Shown: positions 24,729 to 37,434 of the stretch, one piece after another
Layout: every line of letters starts with the position of its first letter
Numbering within the stretch: position 1 is the stretch's first letter
NCBI GenBank assembly: GCA_026413225.1
Contig: CM048553.1
Span: 16,306,501-16,370,500, forward strand
Direction: 5' to 3'
Length of the DNA: 64,000 nt
Origin: Otis tarda
Taxonomy: Eukaryota; Chordata; Aves; Otidiformes; Otididae
Notes under the pieces: model-generated
The model's input: only the letters and a program-made list of their open reading frames with translations
Databases searched by the model: none
What the model was told of the DNA's origin: nothing
Program-made: the position numbers and the translations under genes

Positions 24729-27552
24729 GAGATCAGGATTTGTCCCAAAGATTTTTTAATTTGTTTAAGTGGAAGAAGTGAAACTAAAGGTTCTTATTTA
24801 CAGCTGAATAAGGATGTAACAACAAGAATAGATTTGGGGAGAAAGGAGGATTACAGTGAAGTTTTCTGAAGTGTCCAGCCTCCTAGGGAACAGCTTCTGT
24901 TGCCACTGCCTCTGCCAGCCTGCAGTTACATGCCATCCTTATGTTTCTTTTCCAAAAGCCTCATCAAGGAAGTTTCTGCCTTTTCTTATGTTACCTTGCT
25001 CACCTAGAATACCACCAAGCAGGTTTTCTACTCCTTTTTAGCTCTTGAAAGGGTTGGCAGCATTTTAGTGTTTGTAAGCGGCACCTGTGTAAGACAGCCA
25101 GATGGGAACTCCGTTTCTTTTTCTTAACCTCTACTGCTGTCTGAAGCAAATTTAGCCATAGGGGCCAGGCAGTACTCATTAATGCCCTGCCATGCATGTG
25201 TGCAGAGTGCTGCAGAAGTCCTGGGCTCAGTCCTGTCCTTCAGAAGTGGTACATTCAGTTCCATCTAGATGCCACCAAACGCCAACATCTCGAAGGCACT
25301 GTCAGAGCAAATGAAGCAGAAAAGGTGCTCCCAAAAATCAGTGGACACAAATATCTCCCCTCTGCTTCCTGAAGAGATGCCAGTTCCTCCTGTGTTTACA
25401 CCTGGTAGAGCAGCACTGCTCAAAGAAACATCTCAATCTTCCTTGGCAACAAGCCCAGAAGCTGATCTGCCAGCCCCAACCTGGTTAACTGCTAGCAGGC
25501 AGTAAGTGGGGGCAGCCTGCTTCCCAAAGAGTAAGAGCAACCTATTTCTTCTGCCTTGTGGACAACTTTCACACTGCTGCTCTGGTGCTGCAACTCTTAG
25601 GCAACGTTTAGGGGACAGATTTCTAGGAAGCACACTCTGTCTTTCTGAAAATCCGCTATGACCCTCAGTCATCTGAGTTTTGCTTCGCCACCCGTCCCAG
25701 GAGCCCTGCTAGCCAGCTGAGTCCACAAGCATGTCTTGTATCATCTGCAGTGATTCCAGAAAAAACCTCTTGAGTCTTCATCCTCCTGCTCCTTTTCCAT
25801 TAAGCATATTCCCATGTCCTCAGAAGCCCTGTGAAACTATACTGCCAACCGTGTCTGCCTGCACGCCTGCCAACGTGCATGCATGCTGATAGACACTCTC
25901 GTGGCGCTCGGCTGCATCCCCTACGCTGCCCGTCAGCAGGTCAAAAGTGGCACTGGCAAAATCATTAGATGCCAGTGGAATAATCATGGGAGCTGTTACT
26001 TTTCAGTCCAGTCTCCAAATTCCTGTAGTTTCTGGTAGGCATCCTAGAATTCACCATTAGAAAAACCACGATGGAATAGTGTCATGGAATACTGAAGGAT
26101 TTATTCATGCAGATGCAGAGCTGTAGAGACTGTATGATTAACAAGAAAAGTACCTTGACTGTCAAAAAAAAAAAAGGTGGCATGGGTGCATTTCTGATCA
26201 TTATAATTTAATTATTGCACTTTTAATGAATGAATAAAATAATCCAATGGAACAACCCCTATTAGACATATCCAGGAATTTCCCACTGATGTCTCCCATG
26301 GCATACCCACTCTTCACATCTTTCCTGTCCATTATTTAGTAAAAAGGACTTCTAATTTTGTACACTTTATTCTTCAGCCTGTTCCAATTAGGAGTACCGC
26401 TACAATAAGTTTGTTTTCTTCTCCTTTCTGTAAAGAGAAAATCTTTTATGCTAAAAATCAAAACAACCCTTCTCCCATATTCTAGTTCTGTACTGTGTAT
26501 GTTCTGGCATTTGAATTTTACCAGTGCAAATTCAGAGACACAATCTCTCTGCATGGGGGAAAGATGTAATTATTTATACACAACACAGAACACGATTTGG
26601 TATGTGTTCCTAGCTAAATATATTTTAAAAGACAACTACCAACTCAACATCTCCTGAAAAATTAACATTCTCTATTCAGTGACATTTTTCATTGTGCACC
26701 TTCATTTGGCTTCGTATGCTATGCATGAAAGCATCAGATCTAGAAGCATTAGTGGCTAAACTTCAGCTTTTACCTCCTGTTCCTAGTTTTGTGAGGTTTT
26801 TTTTTTTAATTTCAACATAATTCTGACTAAATTTTCAAGTCTAAAGCATAAAATTCTTAAAAATACTAAGCCATTCACATACATTAGAACTTGTGTTTTC
26901 TTTTCAGATTCACCCATCTAATCTAGGACTACACTTACATCTTAAAAGCTTGAAAATTTTGTACTGAGTGTCAGTATCAATTAATTAGTGAAGCTTTAAA
27001 TAATCTTGTGTGACATTTGGGGAAAACCTGGCTATAGCAAAACTTTTATTTTCTTCTTCTTCCTTTCAGGTGTAAATCAAACTTTGACTCCCTCATATTC
27101 AGCCTCTCTTTCAGAGGTGTAACTTCACATTTCATCTCCAGATATGATGCTCTGACTCTCAGTTTCATGTAACTTAAATTATGGAATATCTACACTCATG
27201 AATTAAAAGATAGTTATTGCTTTTTTAAAGGCAGTAAACAGCAGGGTATATGTTATCAGTGGTATCAAAGACAGCTTTGCTGAATTAGTCCTTTAACAAT
27301 AGTACGAAACATCCAACTTTAAATCTCGGTAACTCAAGTATGAACAAATGGACTAACAAAATGCTTTTCTGATAAAAGTTTCATCTATTCCAGCATCCTA
27401 TCTCCTAGGAAATACATAGGGAAGAGTACTACAAGAAAAGCATTTTTCAGTACTTCTTTGGAATACTCCCCCACCTGCCATAACTTGCGGCCCTGGGGCT
27501 ACCTAACCCAGAGCTCATTTTCCTGCATGTACTAACCCTCCGTGGATTTTTC

Positions 27553-27585
27553 TACCAATAATTTTTCCACCAATAATTTTTCCAC
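27553..27585. repeat. Two-copy short tandem duplication
   Basis: The unit accaataatttttcc appears twice in a row, giving a local duplication of about 16 bases. It has no apparent function. Confidence 0.8.
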
Positions 27586-27865
27586 GTGCTCTTTGGAGCC
27601 AGGTAAACATGTGAATGCATCTGAAAGTATAATCAATAGAAGACATACAGTGAGCCAAATGAACTGACAGTCATCGAATGCTGCCGGTTAAGATTGCTTT
27701 ACACATTAATTGTAATTCTGCACTCCTTCCTTGCATGCTAACTGGAAGAAGGTTGCTTCTGTATACCTTATGATTGAAATACACCGGCTTTTGGATCTGC
27801 CTAGTACTCCGTTCCTGTCCATTTCTCATACTACTTACATTTCTACACAGAAATGTAGCGACAGT

Positions 27866-27980
27866 TAATATCTTTTAATATATTATTATATAATATTTGT
27901 ATACATTAATATGATATTATTAGAATATAATAATATAATATGTACCATATATACTATCACATATGTTATATATAGTACAC
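27866..27980. repeat. AT-rich palindromic tract with hairpin
   Basis: About 115 bases are almost pure A/T, built of TAATAT and TATTAT words. At the right end TGTACCATATATA (27941-27953) pairs with TATATATAGTACA (27967-27979). That is a 13-base stem with one mismatch and a 13-base loop. Such tracts are prone to slippage and cruciform formation. No flanking target duplication or terminal repeat suggests a transposon. Confidence 0.7.
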
Positions 27981-30900
27981 TTGTCATTATTAGGCTAACA
28001 CCTATCTTTAGCTTTACTCCATGAGCTAGAAATTCTAGCTGGATTGCTCATGCCAAAGAAAAGCGCCCTCCTCACTTATTTCCTGACTGGCTGTGCTGCT
28101 CTGGAACCTGACGTGGGGAGAAGGAGCTGTGGGAAACTTCACGTCCCAGGAAGCCCTTGGCATGGAAACAACCCTGGCAGCTTTCAATCTGCATGGATCC
28201 TTCTCACGCCTTCGGTGCATCTATCGCATAATGGCCAGGATCTGTCTTACTCCTTTGCTGGCCTCTGCATGAGAGATATCATGAGGTTCCTGAGACGAGG
28301 CATCTCGTTTCTTCTCTCTTACATCTGCAAAGCAATTCAGTGAGTATATTAAATCTCCCTTCTTTTGTGTTCTTGTTACTATGTGGACTATAATTGGTAG
28401 GAATTCCCTAGGATATCCTGCATCCTTCTTGTGACATATTTTGCCCTTAACCCGGGAGACAAATTACCAAAACGGTTCCATTTCTTTCTATTCAGGACAC
28501 AGATGTCTTGGCACAGGATTTGCAGTAAAGAATCACAGCTCGGTATTACCGGTCTTTTCCTTCCTCTCACTGCTAGATGCCTCATGGCCAAGAGCTGGGC
28601 TGTCACAGGCCTTACAAGTTTCTTTTCTTAACCTGGATGCTTAAGGAAATGAGACGTTGGCCATACTCCTTTTCATCTGGGGTTTTTTTTTTCTGCCTGG
28701 TAGTAACACAGGAATCCACTGAGAAACTTCATCCACATCTGAAAGAAGTAGAGTCTAGAAGAAAACTACGTTCTTACCAGGCTTGCGGCAATACACAGGT
28801 ACGGGAGAACAGTGAGCTAAAACAGTGCCGCTGCGGGCGATTATTTGACATATATTGTGACATATTCTAGCTGACAGCGACTGGCTGATGAGCCAGCAAA
28901 CTCAGAGCATGCTAGCTGTAGTACTGGTGCCCTTTGCAAAACTGGGAGCATCAGGATGGTCCTGAATGAGACTGAGGTGGACAAATGTATAGGAAATCAA
29001 GGTGCAGGAATTTTAAGACTTGCATCTTCTTTTATTGCCTTATGCTATCTTTTTAAGAACATACTATTTATGATTCTTAAGCTAAAATCAGTATTGCATT
29101 TGTATAACATCTATTTGAGGATCACAGTGTACTATATGATCATTAGATTATTGTCATACACATCTTCTGAAATCAGGCACTCATATTAGTAAGTAAAACA
29201 TATAAACTGGCTTTGCTCATTTAAAGGACAGCTTAAGCTTTTTCTTGGTGGACCTTTTTCACTAATACCTTTTTAATATGCATATATACAAAAATACATA
29301 TGAAAAATAAAATAACAGTAAATGTGTCAACTATGTAAAATACTCACATAATAAACTATGAAAATTATTAGGCTTTTTCACCTAATAGCTGATTAAAACC
29401 TATACTAGTTGGTTTCATATATGTGCATGATATTAATCTTGAACAGAACAAGTATAAAGAATAATAATACATTTGAAATGCTTTTAAACATACTGATTTT
29501 CTGGGGGTTTCAGAGGACAGACTTTTGTTGAATCGTATTTCTGGGCTGTTCTGGGCTGTCACTGTTCCCTAGAGCTGAATCTCTGGATATCAGAGATTCT
29601 CCCCTGAAGCTGCATATATAGACATTAAAGATCCAGAGTTGTTACATACCTTAAGCTAAGAGAGACAGGGGACTTGGGCCTAGTTACAGCTCACGCCCAT
29701 GTAAGGTTCTTTAAGCTTAATGCAGAAGCCTTGATGCCAATGAAAATCAGGTCCTCACTCACTTCAAATGTACTCACAAAAAAGGTTAAAATTCTGTTTA
29801 ACTTCCTCTTCTTATCAAAGGCTTGGAAAAAAGAGAGCCTTTTCACAGCCACCGAGGCCCTGCATGTTTTATCTGAAGTCTGCCGTTTTAAAAGGGTGAT
29901 TGATTTTTCCACATTAAGGGCAAAATAGCAGGAGATCTGTGCCTCACTAACTCTTATGCGCATAGCTGCTAGCAAGAGAGCTCACTACTCAAATCAAAAC
30001 GGGATTTCTGGCTTTTAATTGTAGGACTTGCAGGGCTCCATTCCTTTGGCCTTGTCTTAAATTAAGAGACAGAAATTATTTCCCCATGAGACTTCAACTT
30101 AGATCTTTGCCAAGGCCATGGGTCACTTGATTGCATCCAGAAGTTTACTCTAAACTTAGCTGGTGATGTGTCGATGTGATGAGGTTTCAGCACATGATAC
30201 TTCACAGTGACCGAAGCTGGTTCCCATGATTTTTCAATTCATTTGGGGAATAGGAGTACATAAAATCTAAATATAATTTTCAGTTTCTTATTCCATGTTA
30301 TACTTTTCCAAAAACGCAAGCATTTATGAGCACCTTTGATTTCTGTCTGTAGGCCATAGTTATTAATGGAAACGAAAAATAAAACTGCCATGTAGATGTA
30401 CTGATGTGAAAAAAATATTACTAATTAAATGTGGAGTAAGTGACTATGATAAAACCTCTTGGTAATCTGCCTGGCCACTGTGGGACAAGAGGTCACGCTT
30501 CACGTGCCAAGAATGACAGCGTGATGCTACAGGGGTTTGAGAACCAGTTGGAGAGTCAGTTCTGTAGTTCAGTGACCTTACTTCAGTCGGAACTGTATAA
30601 ACACAGAAGTCGACCAAATAAATTTAGATGTATTTATAGCTCCCTTGTGTAGTGAAGTACACTGAAGACAAGGGATGTAGAAATTACAGATTGCCAGTAA
30701 CAGTAAAAGAAAACAACAACAAACACAACTTTAAATATATATTATATAGAGCAGACAAGGAAAAAAAAAAAACCTTTCCAGAGAAGACTGCCAATAGCTC
30801 GGTGACACTCAGTTTTTCCATACCAGGATCCTTTTCCTATCTGGTTTGCCTCTAAGAGGAGCCTCCATCTTATTTAACAGTCTGGGCAGAACAGATTGGC

Positions 30901-33900
30901 TGGGGTCCTCCGAGAAATCTTGCAATAACATTAAGGCTTCCTCGCCTCAGTGCCTAACTGGAAAAAGAGAATAACGTTTTCTTGCTCACTGAGTATTGTA
31001 CAGAGAAAGTATTTGAATTATTTCTTTAAAATTAAAGAAAGGAAATACTAAGTGAGAACTGCTTTAAGAGATATTAAAGAACTATTTTAAGTTTCTTGAG
31101 GTTAAAATGAAGAAAATTCTTCACAGTCCAGTCTCCCACACATCCCATTCTCATACATCTTTCAGAGACCTATAGGATGATGTAAAACAAGTCCAGAAGC
31201 AACATAGGAGATTGCAATTTTCATTAAAATCATTGATTTATCTTGTGATTCAAGAGCAATTCTCTCACCCTCAACTCTACAGGTCTGCTAGAGAGTGCTG
31301 CAGGTATTGCCACCTTTGCACTCCCAGCGCGCTCTGTGCAAACCCCATCCTGGGACAATCACCTGCACGAAGCGAAGGCCTGATGAGCAAGTCTTCTGCT
31401 TTATGAAACTGAAGGAGAGATACATATCCTTGTATTACAGCACAGACACACTGCAAAAACACACACGAATGAAGATTTTTATGAGAACATGTAATAAACT
31501 ATCTAGAAAGCCAGTAGTGCACGGTTGCCGTGGATCACCAGGGGTTAAAAGGAGGGTTACCCATGCAGGATTCCTGCACTAGTCACCGCCTTGAAGGGTC
31601 TCTCTGTGACCCTTTCTTCATTGAAAGGTTTATTTTCATGAAGCATCTCTTCATTGTCAGTGTAACGGCTTCATCAACGCACTCAAAATTCCAAGCAACA
31701 ATAATTTAATCCTTCGGTCTCTGAAACCCAGCATCCTTTATCGCTATGCAGCATTTCTAGAATAAGATACATAGTGGTAAAGTATTATTTCCTGGATTGC
31801 AGTTACAAAGGGCATTCTATGCTTTCTTTGGAGAAAGAGGCCATGTTTGACTTTTATCAGTCCTCTAGTACTTGTCCCTCTTTTCAGGCTTCATTGACAG
31901 TGCTACAAGAAGTTTCACAGCAAATACCTTTTATGCCCCGGGATGCGTAGCAGCTGGGCTGGCTGACGGACTTGCAACTCCGCACATTTTTCAAATGTTT
32001 CCTTAACTGCTTTTTAGGAACAGTTATTTTTATAAACTTTTTGTTACCTCTAAGTTGTCCAACCTTTATGGAAATTTATTTCCAAATGAATACAAAACAA
32101 TCTCTTCGCTACTTCTGAATCATTCATTTCTGTCCTTCCCAGTCAATCTTGCACTTATTTTCAGTTTCGCTTTCACTCTCTTTATTCTGCTCACAAAAGC
32201 TTATTTTTCCCATATTTTAAAGTATTGTTTCATTTTTTTCTATCTTCCTATTTTAAAAATATTTTCTTTATGTATTTACATATCTTTTATTCTTTTACTT
32301 CCATTTTCAAAATGTTCTGCTTTTTTTTTTCTTCCTATTGCTATATTTCTTTGTAGAGGCTTTTTAGTCCATAGCAGTAGTAAAAAATATTTTGTGATGC
32401 TGAGAGAAGTGAGTTTACTTCTTCCTGCTTGCAAGCCTGCAGGTTTCCTCTCAGTCATGAGGGTTTCCTTGGCTTCTCATTAAGAAAAACAAAAAAAAAA
32501 AGACAAGAATTATGTGTTCCTGACTTGTCACAGTATTTTATTACCTTGAAGGACAGAGATCAACTTGTTGGGCATAAAATGAAAACTTTAGAACAAGCAG
32601 CTTGGTTTTTTTAAAAAAATAATTTTTATTTGGCATCACCAGTCAAGCCTTTCATGTTGCTGAATTCTATTGCTGTCTTTGAAAAATCAGTCATCCTAAG
32701 CTGGTACAAAATCAGTTCAAAGAGAGATTTTTCTTACTTTATGATTTCTTAGTAGCTTTTGAAAGTGTCACCTCACAAGAAGGATAATAAATACTTAAAA
32801 TATGTTCCTTCTCTCTTCTATGAAGCAGTAATAATGGATATAAATTCTAGCCTTCCACTTATCACAACACAAAAGCTATGCTGAAAGAATATTAGGAGAT
32901 TGAAAAATCACATCCTGACAAGTTAGGAAATGCCAACCAGCATTATTCTGGCTTTTGCGCACTTATGCATAATGATACAATTCTTAGTTATGTGTGACCC
33001 TCTTTAAAAAAAAAACAAAACCAACAGAACAAAAAGGTTCACTAAGTGAGCGTATTTGCTTTCTCTTTATGGCTAGGGGGGTGATCCAGCATACAGACCT
33101 GCGTTGTTTCAGCCACTGGTCTGACCACTAGCGGTGATGGATTCTCATCTTCTGTGCAAATGAAGTTGTATGTTTTTGACCTTTAGTCCCCAAATGTATG
33201 TTATTGTAACAGGAAATAGGAAAATTAAGCATATTGGATCCATTCCAGGATTTGGAATGGAATGTGTTGTTATGTGCAAGACTATTCTGATGGTTGTCCC
33301 TAAGTTTGATCCTTCCCCCTTCTACCTACCCCTGCAAGTCTATCTTCTCCCACTTCAGCAGATTGAAGTCCATCATCTACTTCACTTACAGATCTCTGCC
33401 CAGTCTCAGTCTTCTTGTGCAGCTGGTTTTAAGATCAAAATCGTTACCTGAAAACCTCCGTTTGGCCATCCCGTAACACAAGAGGTGCCTGAACTCTGAA
33501 GAACCGGGGTTCATCTATTTGAGGTAGCTGCCGTAGGGTCCTCTTACAGTCAGGGAAGAAGCAACAGGAACTTACAGGGCAGCATTGATCCATTTGAGAC
33601 TTTAGGAGATAAATTGCTGCCCGGACTTCTCTGACACATCATCTTAACACCCGTTCACTCTGAATTTTATGCAAAGGTGTTTCTTAGAAACACACTAACT
33701 GCATTTCCAATTGCTGGCAGCATTTGTTTCAGACTTTCTTCTCATTTTTCTGTCTCTTTTTTTTTCCCCATATTTATTTTACTTATTTTACTGTTCTGCT
33801 CAGTTGATCTGGATCTTGGCTTCTTTATTATCTTAACCAGCATTTCTCCTTTTCTTTTTTCTTTTTCCAAAAGCAGTGTTTCAGCATTTAAAGGTTTGAC

Positions 33901-36295
33901 AGGTTAATGATGACAAAAAGGAATATACTTAAACCTCATTATATTTTTCAACTTCAAAGAGTTTTCCTCATATTTATTAATGTATCTTCACAATATTTAA
34001 GTCAGAATTATCACTACTGTTTCAAAGCTAGGGGAACTGAGGTGCAGACATTAAAGCCTAACTGTCTTATATATTTAACATGTACAAATAGCCAGCAGGA
34101 GGCCTAAGCTGTGGGAAGCAGGAGAAGTCTGGTACTTTGAGGTTTTTCAAAGCTTGTGTTTGGTGTTGTCCAAGTTCTCCAAACTCTTTGAGTCTGTCTC
34201 TAATACAGTGAATTTAAATACCTTAATAGTCTTTAAAAAACCATAGTATTCTAAGGCTGCTGTTGTGCTCCAAATGTAACTATCTAAACCAAATCTAACC
34301 TAAATCATCCTTTAGCTGGTCTAAACCAAACTATGCAGTAATACCTTATTGCATGTGGGTGGATTTTCCTTAAATGTGTTATAAAATTCCTCCATGTATG
34401 CAAAAGTGCAAAAGAGAACAGCAGACTAATGATTTATGTTCTAAAACTTCACAGACCAGGGGAGGGAAGGAAGTATTACAGCTTGTCTGTTCAAGCTGCT
34501 CTCTCCATCGAGGCTTCAGTTCAAAGCACTACAGGACAGCGGTTCACCCCTTTATTACGATGTATTGGCATTTCCACTTGTACTGATAGACGGCAAAAGC
34601 ACTACTGTGCCAACATCGCTATCGATTTAATTCTGAAAATACACTACTTCGCTAAATATGAAAAAAAAATAATGTGAGCTTTAATACTATGACATTTTTT
34701 AGCCAGTTTATTACCCTAAGCTACTAATACTCTTCTAAGTAGTGCATCATAAAATCTTAATCATGTAGGTATACTCTTCAGTTCATTCTATGTGACAGTC
34801 ACTACCACTCTTGTAATTTACAGATCATGGAGGAAGAATGTTCTCTACATAATATTTATTCTAAATCATTGCCAATGCAATCTTCAAAACAGTATCTCTT
34901 TGTCCACTGTAGGTTGTAACAAGAGAAATAATATCTTAATCAGGTATTATAGCTTTCATTTTTTTTCTATTGTATTGATTGTTCATTGGTTACTAAGTTC
35001 TGTTTACTTTCAATTTCAAGCATAAACTCATTCTATCATTTTGCTTTTAAGAAAAACTCAATCACAAAAGCCTGTAAAATAAAATTGAGATCACTGATAC
35101 ATTTTCCTGTAAAATATTCAAGAAATACTACTTCAGAATATTATAACTTAGGATGTTGAGGCGCTACTCCACACAAAATATTATCTTTAACAAGTTACAA
35201 TGAGTTATTTTTCCCAATATTGTTTTAAAACTTGATATTCCAGATTGACATGAATTACTGCTGCTACAAAGCCTCTATAGTTTATTGTGAATTAGTTTTG
35301 AGGAAAATCAATGTACTCTCTACTAGAAATAACTTATATTTTCTGTGAATACTGAAAACAGTCTACAATGGAAACTTATACTGTCATCAGATCTCTTTTC
35401 TTTTTCACCAGCAACAGACCATTGTAGTATTTAATTATATTTTTAAATGAAAGCTAGTAGCTGGTAAAGGCACGAACACATTTGCACATCAGAATGAATA
35501 TTTTGTGTCTCTCCAAGTGGCATGTATCAAGAGCTATCACATGCTAATCATTCCTCATTTGTGGTTCAGAAAGGCAGTACACATCCTGAATATAGCAATG
35601 GTTTTGCTTAAGCAACAGCTAAGACTTGTATGACTTTCAAAAGGAATTACAATTATTTAAGACCACTTGGAGGATTCACATTCAAATTCATTGTAATTTA
35701 CAGATTCTGTAACTAGAAACCACTTCAGCTTTAGTAGGCACAAAAAGGTGAAGAATGTTTATTTTTAAACTTCAGTACCTGCTGAAATTGTAAATGACTT
35801 TTAAATGAAGTATTCTGAGCACAGGAACAGTTATTTCAGATAGAGAGCCTCCAAGTGGAACATGCAACTGAAGGACAGTATCGTATCATAAATGTACCTT
35901 AGTTCTGAAATTACTGGGAGCCAGCCTGCCTGTTTTATCACCTCACATTTCATTTGCCAATATGTAGTTACTGTATTAATAAAATTGTGTTTATGTTCAA
36001 AATAACTAATTCTAATTCACATATATTTTCATGAAATCTAAGTTCAAAGTCTAAACTTTCAAATTCTTTTTATTGTTTGGCTACACTGAAAAAACAGTTT
36101 TCAGGGCCAAAGACTCAGGATATCTGCTTCCTTAGCTGTTGCTTTACAGTGAGCTGCAGACAAAGATATTCAGAAAACTGCACGTATATTTTAAATATAA
36201 TTGTTAGCATACAGTGTAAACCTACACAGTTCAAATTTCAGCCTTAGGTACATGTAGAGAAATGTGGATATTTGGAAGGCATTCTGTATTCCTTT
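27981..36295. other. AT-rich unique stretch without recognised genes
   Basis: No gene or repeat family is recognised in 8.3 kb. The longest frame (32055-32483 plus, 142 codons) lies in T-rich DNA and reads as a run of Phe, Leu, Ile and Ser, typical of a chance frame. A-runs lie at 30760-30771 and 32489-32500. The sequence at about 35440-35720 has the balanced, tract-poor look of conserved non-coding DNA, but this cannot be tested here. Confidence 0.45.
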
Positions 36296-36455
36296 CCACT
36301 GCCTTTCCCTCATTCACTAAGCAGGTCACCTTGTCACAGAAGATCACATTGGCCAAGCAGGACCTGCCTTTCATAAACCCATGCTGACTGGGCCCAGCTA
36401 CCTGGTTGTCCTGTACATGCTGTGTGACGGCACTCAAGATGATCTGCTCCGTAAT
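36296..36455 (-). mobile_element. CR1 LINE fragment: reverse transcriptase segment
   Basis: Minus-strand CR1 ORF2 text covers the part of the reverse transcriptase that begins at the [12 protein letters not shown] segment (just below 36455). It continues through [14 protein letters not shown] to a segment ending near GKAV, about 36300. The order on the minus strand places it after the C-terminal segment of the adjoining fragment, the reverse of normal ORF2 order. It therefore belongs to a separate insertion or a rearranged copy. The left limit is approximate. Confidence 0.9.
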
Positions 36456-36985
36456 ATCCAATCTAAATCTCCCCTGGCATGACTTGAGGCCATTTCCTCT
36501 CGTCCCATCACTTCTTACTTGGGAGAAGAGACCAACACCTGCCTCCCTACAGCCTCCTTTCATTCAGGTAGCTGTAAAGAGCAAGGTTTCCCCTCAGCCT
36601 CCTTTTCTCCAGACTAAACAATCCCAGTTCCCTCAGCCACTCCTCATAAGACTTGTTCTCCAGACCCCTCACCAGCTTCATTGCCCTTCTCTGGACACGC
36701 TCCAGCAACTCAACATCCTTCTTGTAGTGAGGGGCCCAAAACTGCACACAGTGTTTGACGTGTGGCCTCACCAGGCTGACTGGAGGGGGACAATCACTTC
36801 CCTGCTCCTGCTAGCCACACTGTTCCTGATACAAGCCAGGATGCTCTTGGTCACCTGGGCACACTGCCGGCTCGCGTTCAGCTGGCTGTGCTCCCCTCAG
36901 ACCCAACGCTTGCACGTCCCTCAGCCCCATTCCCCAGAACAGCTCCTGTACTTTCCAGAGACTCCTTTTCCCAACCCGTTTCCCT
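36456..36985 (-). mobile_element. CR1 LINE fragment: ORF2 C-terminus and start of 3' region
   Basis: Minus-strand CR1 covers the end of ORF2. The segment with [20 protein letters not shown] (36740-36680) and the [16 protein letters not shown] block (about 36635-36590) are clear, followed by the text that begins the 3' region near 36460. The CR1 terminal repeat is missing because the copy is cut at 36455/36456, where reverse transcriptase text from another copy begins. On the other side the CR1 similarity fades between 36900 and 36985, close to the CpG island. One frameshift or more breaks the frame. Confidence 0.9.
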
Positions 36986-37073
36986 GAAATCGCCAGTCCC
37001 ACCGCCGCTCACCCACAGCATGCAGACAGTCTGTCTCAGAGCTGGCTGAGAGCCTGGCTCCCGCTTACAACAA

Positions 37074-37079
37074 CGGAAG
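37074..37079 (+). promoter_or_regulatory. ETS/GABP-like site CGGAAG
   Basis: A single CGGAAG core lies just left of the CpG island, next to donor-like sequences for minus-strand transcripts (GTGAGG at 37091-37086 and GTAAGC at 37068-37063, both read on the minus strand). ETS-family sites are common in housekeeping and bidirectional promoters. One short motif alone is weak evidence. Confidence 0.35.
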
Positions 37080-37263
37080 GGAAGGCCTCACTTCAAGCAC
37101 AGCAGTGCACGGAGAGTCACTCGCGTAATCCCCGCGTCCCGGGCGGCGGGACCGGGGCTGAGGCCCCGGCACAGCAACAAGCGCAGACCCCGGGCACTGC
37201 CCCACCGCCCCCTCGGCACCGGCCGCTGCTTTCCCGCCAACAACCCTCGCCCGGCGGCGGCAC

Positions 37264-37297
37264 TGCGCCTGCGCCGCGGGCAGGCAGTGGGGCGGGC
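37264..37297. promoter_or_regulatory. NRF1-like and Sp1-like sites
   Basis: TGCGCCTGCGCC (37264-37275) differs by little from the NRF1 palindrome core, and GGGGCGGGC (37289-37297) is a classic GC box. Both lie at the point where the GC skew of the island changes sign, which is where initiation is expected. A second GC box is at 37531-37540. Confidence 0.45.
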
Positions 37298-37338
37298 ACG
37301 CCGCCCACACGCACACGGCCTTCCCCCGGGGTGTGGCG

Positions 37339-37386
37339 TGACGCAATACCGCGCCGTCGCCGTGACGTTGCGGTGGCGTGACGCAG
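37339..37386 (+). promoter_or_regulatory. Cluster of three CREB/ATF-type half-sites
   Basis: TGACGCAA (37339-37346), TGACGTTG (37363-37370) and TGACGCAG (37379-37386) share the TGACG half-site in one orientation within 48 bases. The first and third sit in the same local repeat ggcgtgacgca. They lie 20-70 bases upstream of the strong donor at 37407. CREB/ATF sites near CpG-island start sites are usually active when unmethylated. Binding is inferred from sequence only. Confidence 0.5.
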
Positions 37387-37434
37387 GCACGCAGAGGGGC
37401 GCGCTTGTAAGTTCCCTTCCCCCCAGCGGCAGTT

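Larger units (their letters stand above)
19966..27865. other. Long AT-rich unique stretch without recognised genes
   Basis: I find no repeat family, RNA gene or protein that I can name over nearly 8 kb. Open frames are short (up to about 116 codons, 23717-24067 minus) and T- or A-rich. Small features are an A-run at 20556-20569 and an inverted repeat with perfect 8-base arms at 24671-24678 and 24721-24728. The text at 21360-21600 and 21880-21960 looks unusually free of decay-like simple tracts (octamer ATGCAAAT, several TAAT cores) and could be conserved non-coding DNA; this is only an impression. Confidence 0.45.

Noticed and set aside
32055..32483. 142-codon hydrophobic frame that could suggest a membrane protein
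   Set aside because: The DNA is T-rich, so Phe/Leu/Ile/Ser runs arise automatically. No conserved motif was seen.
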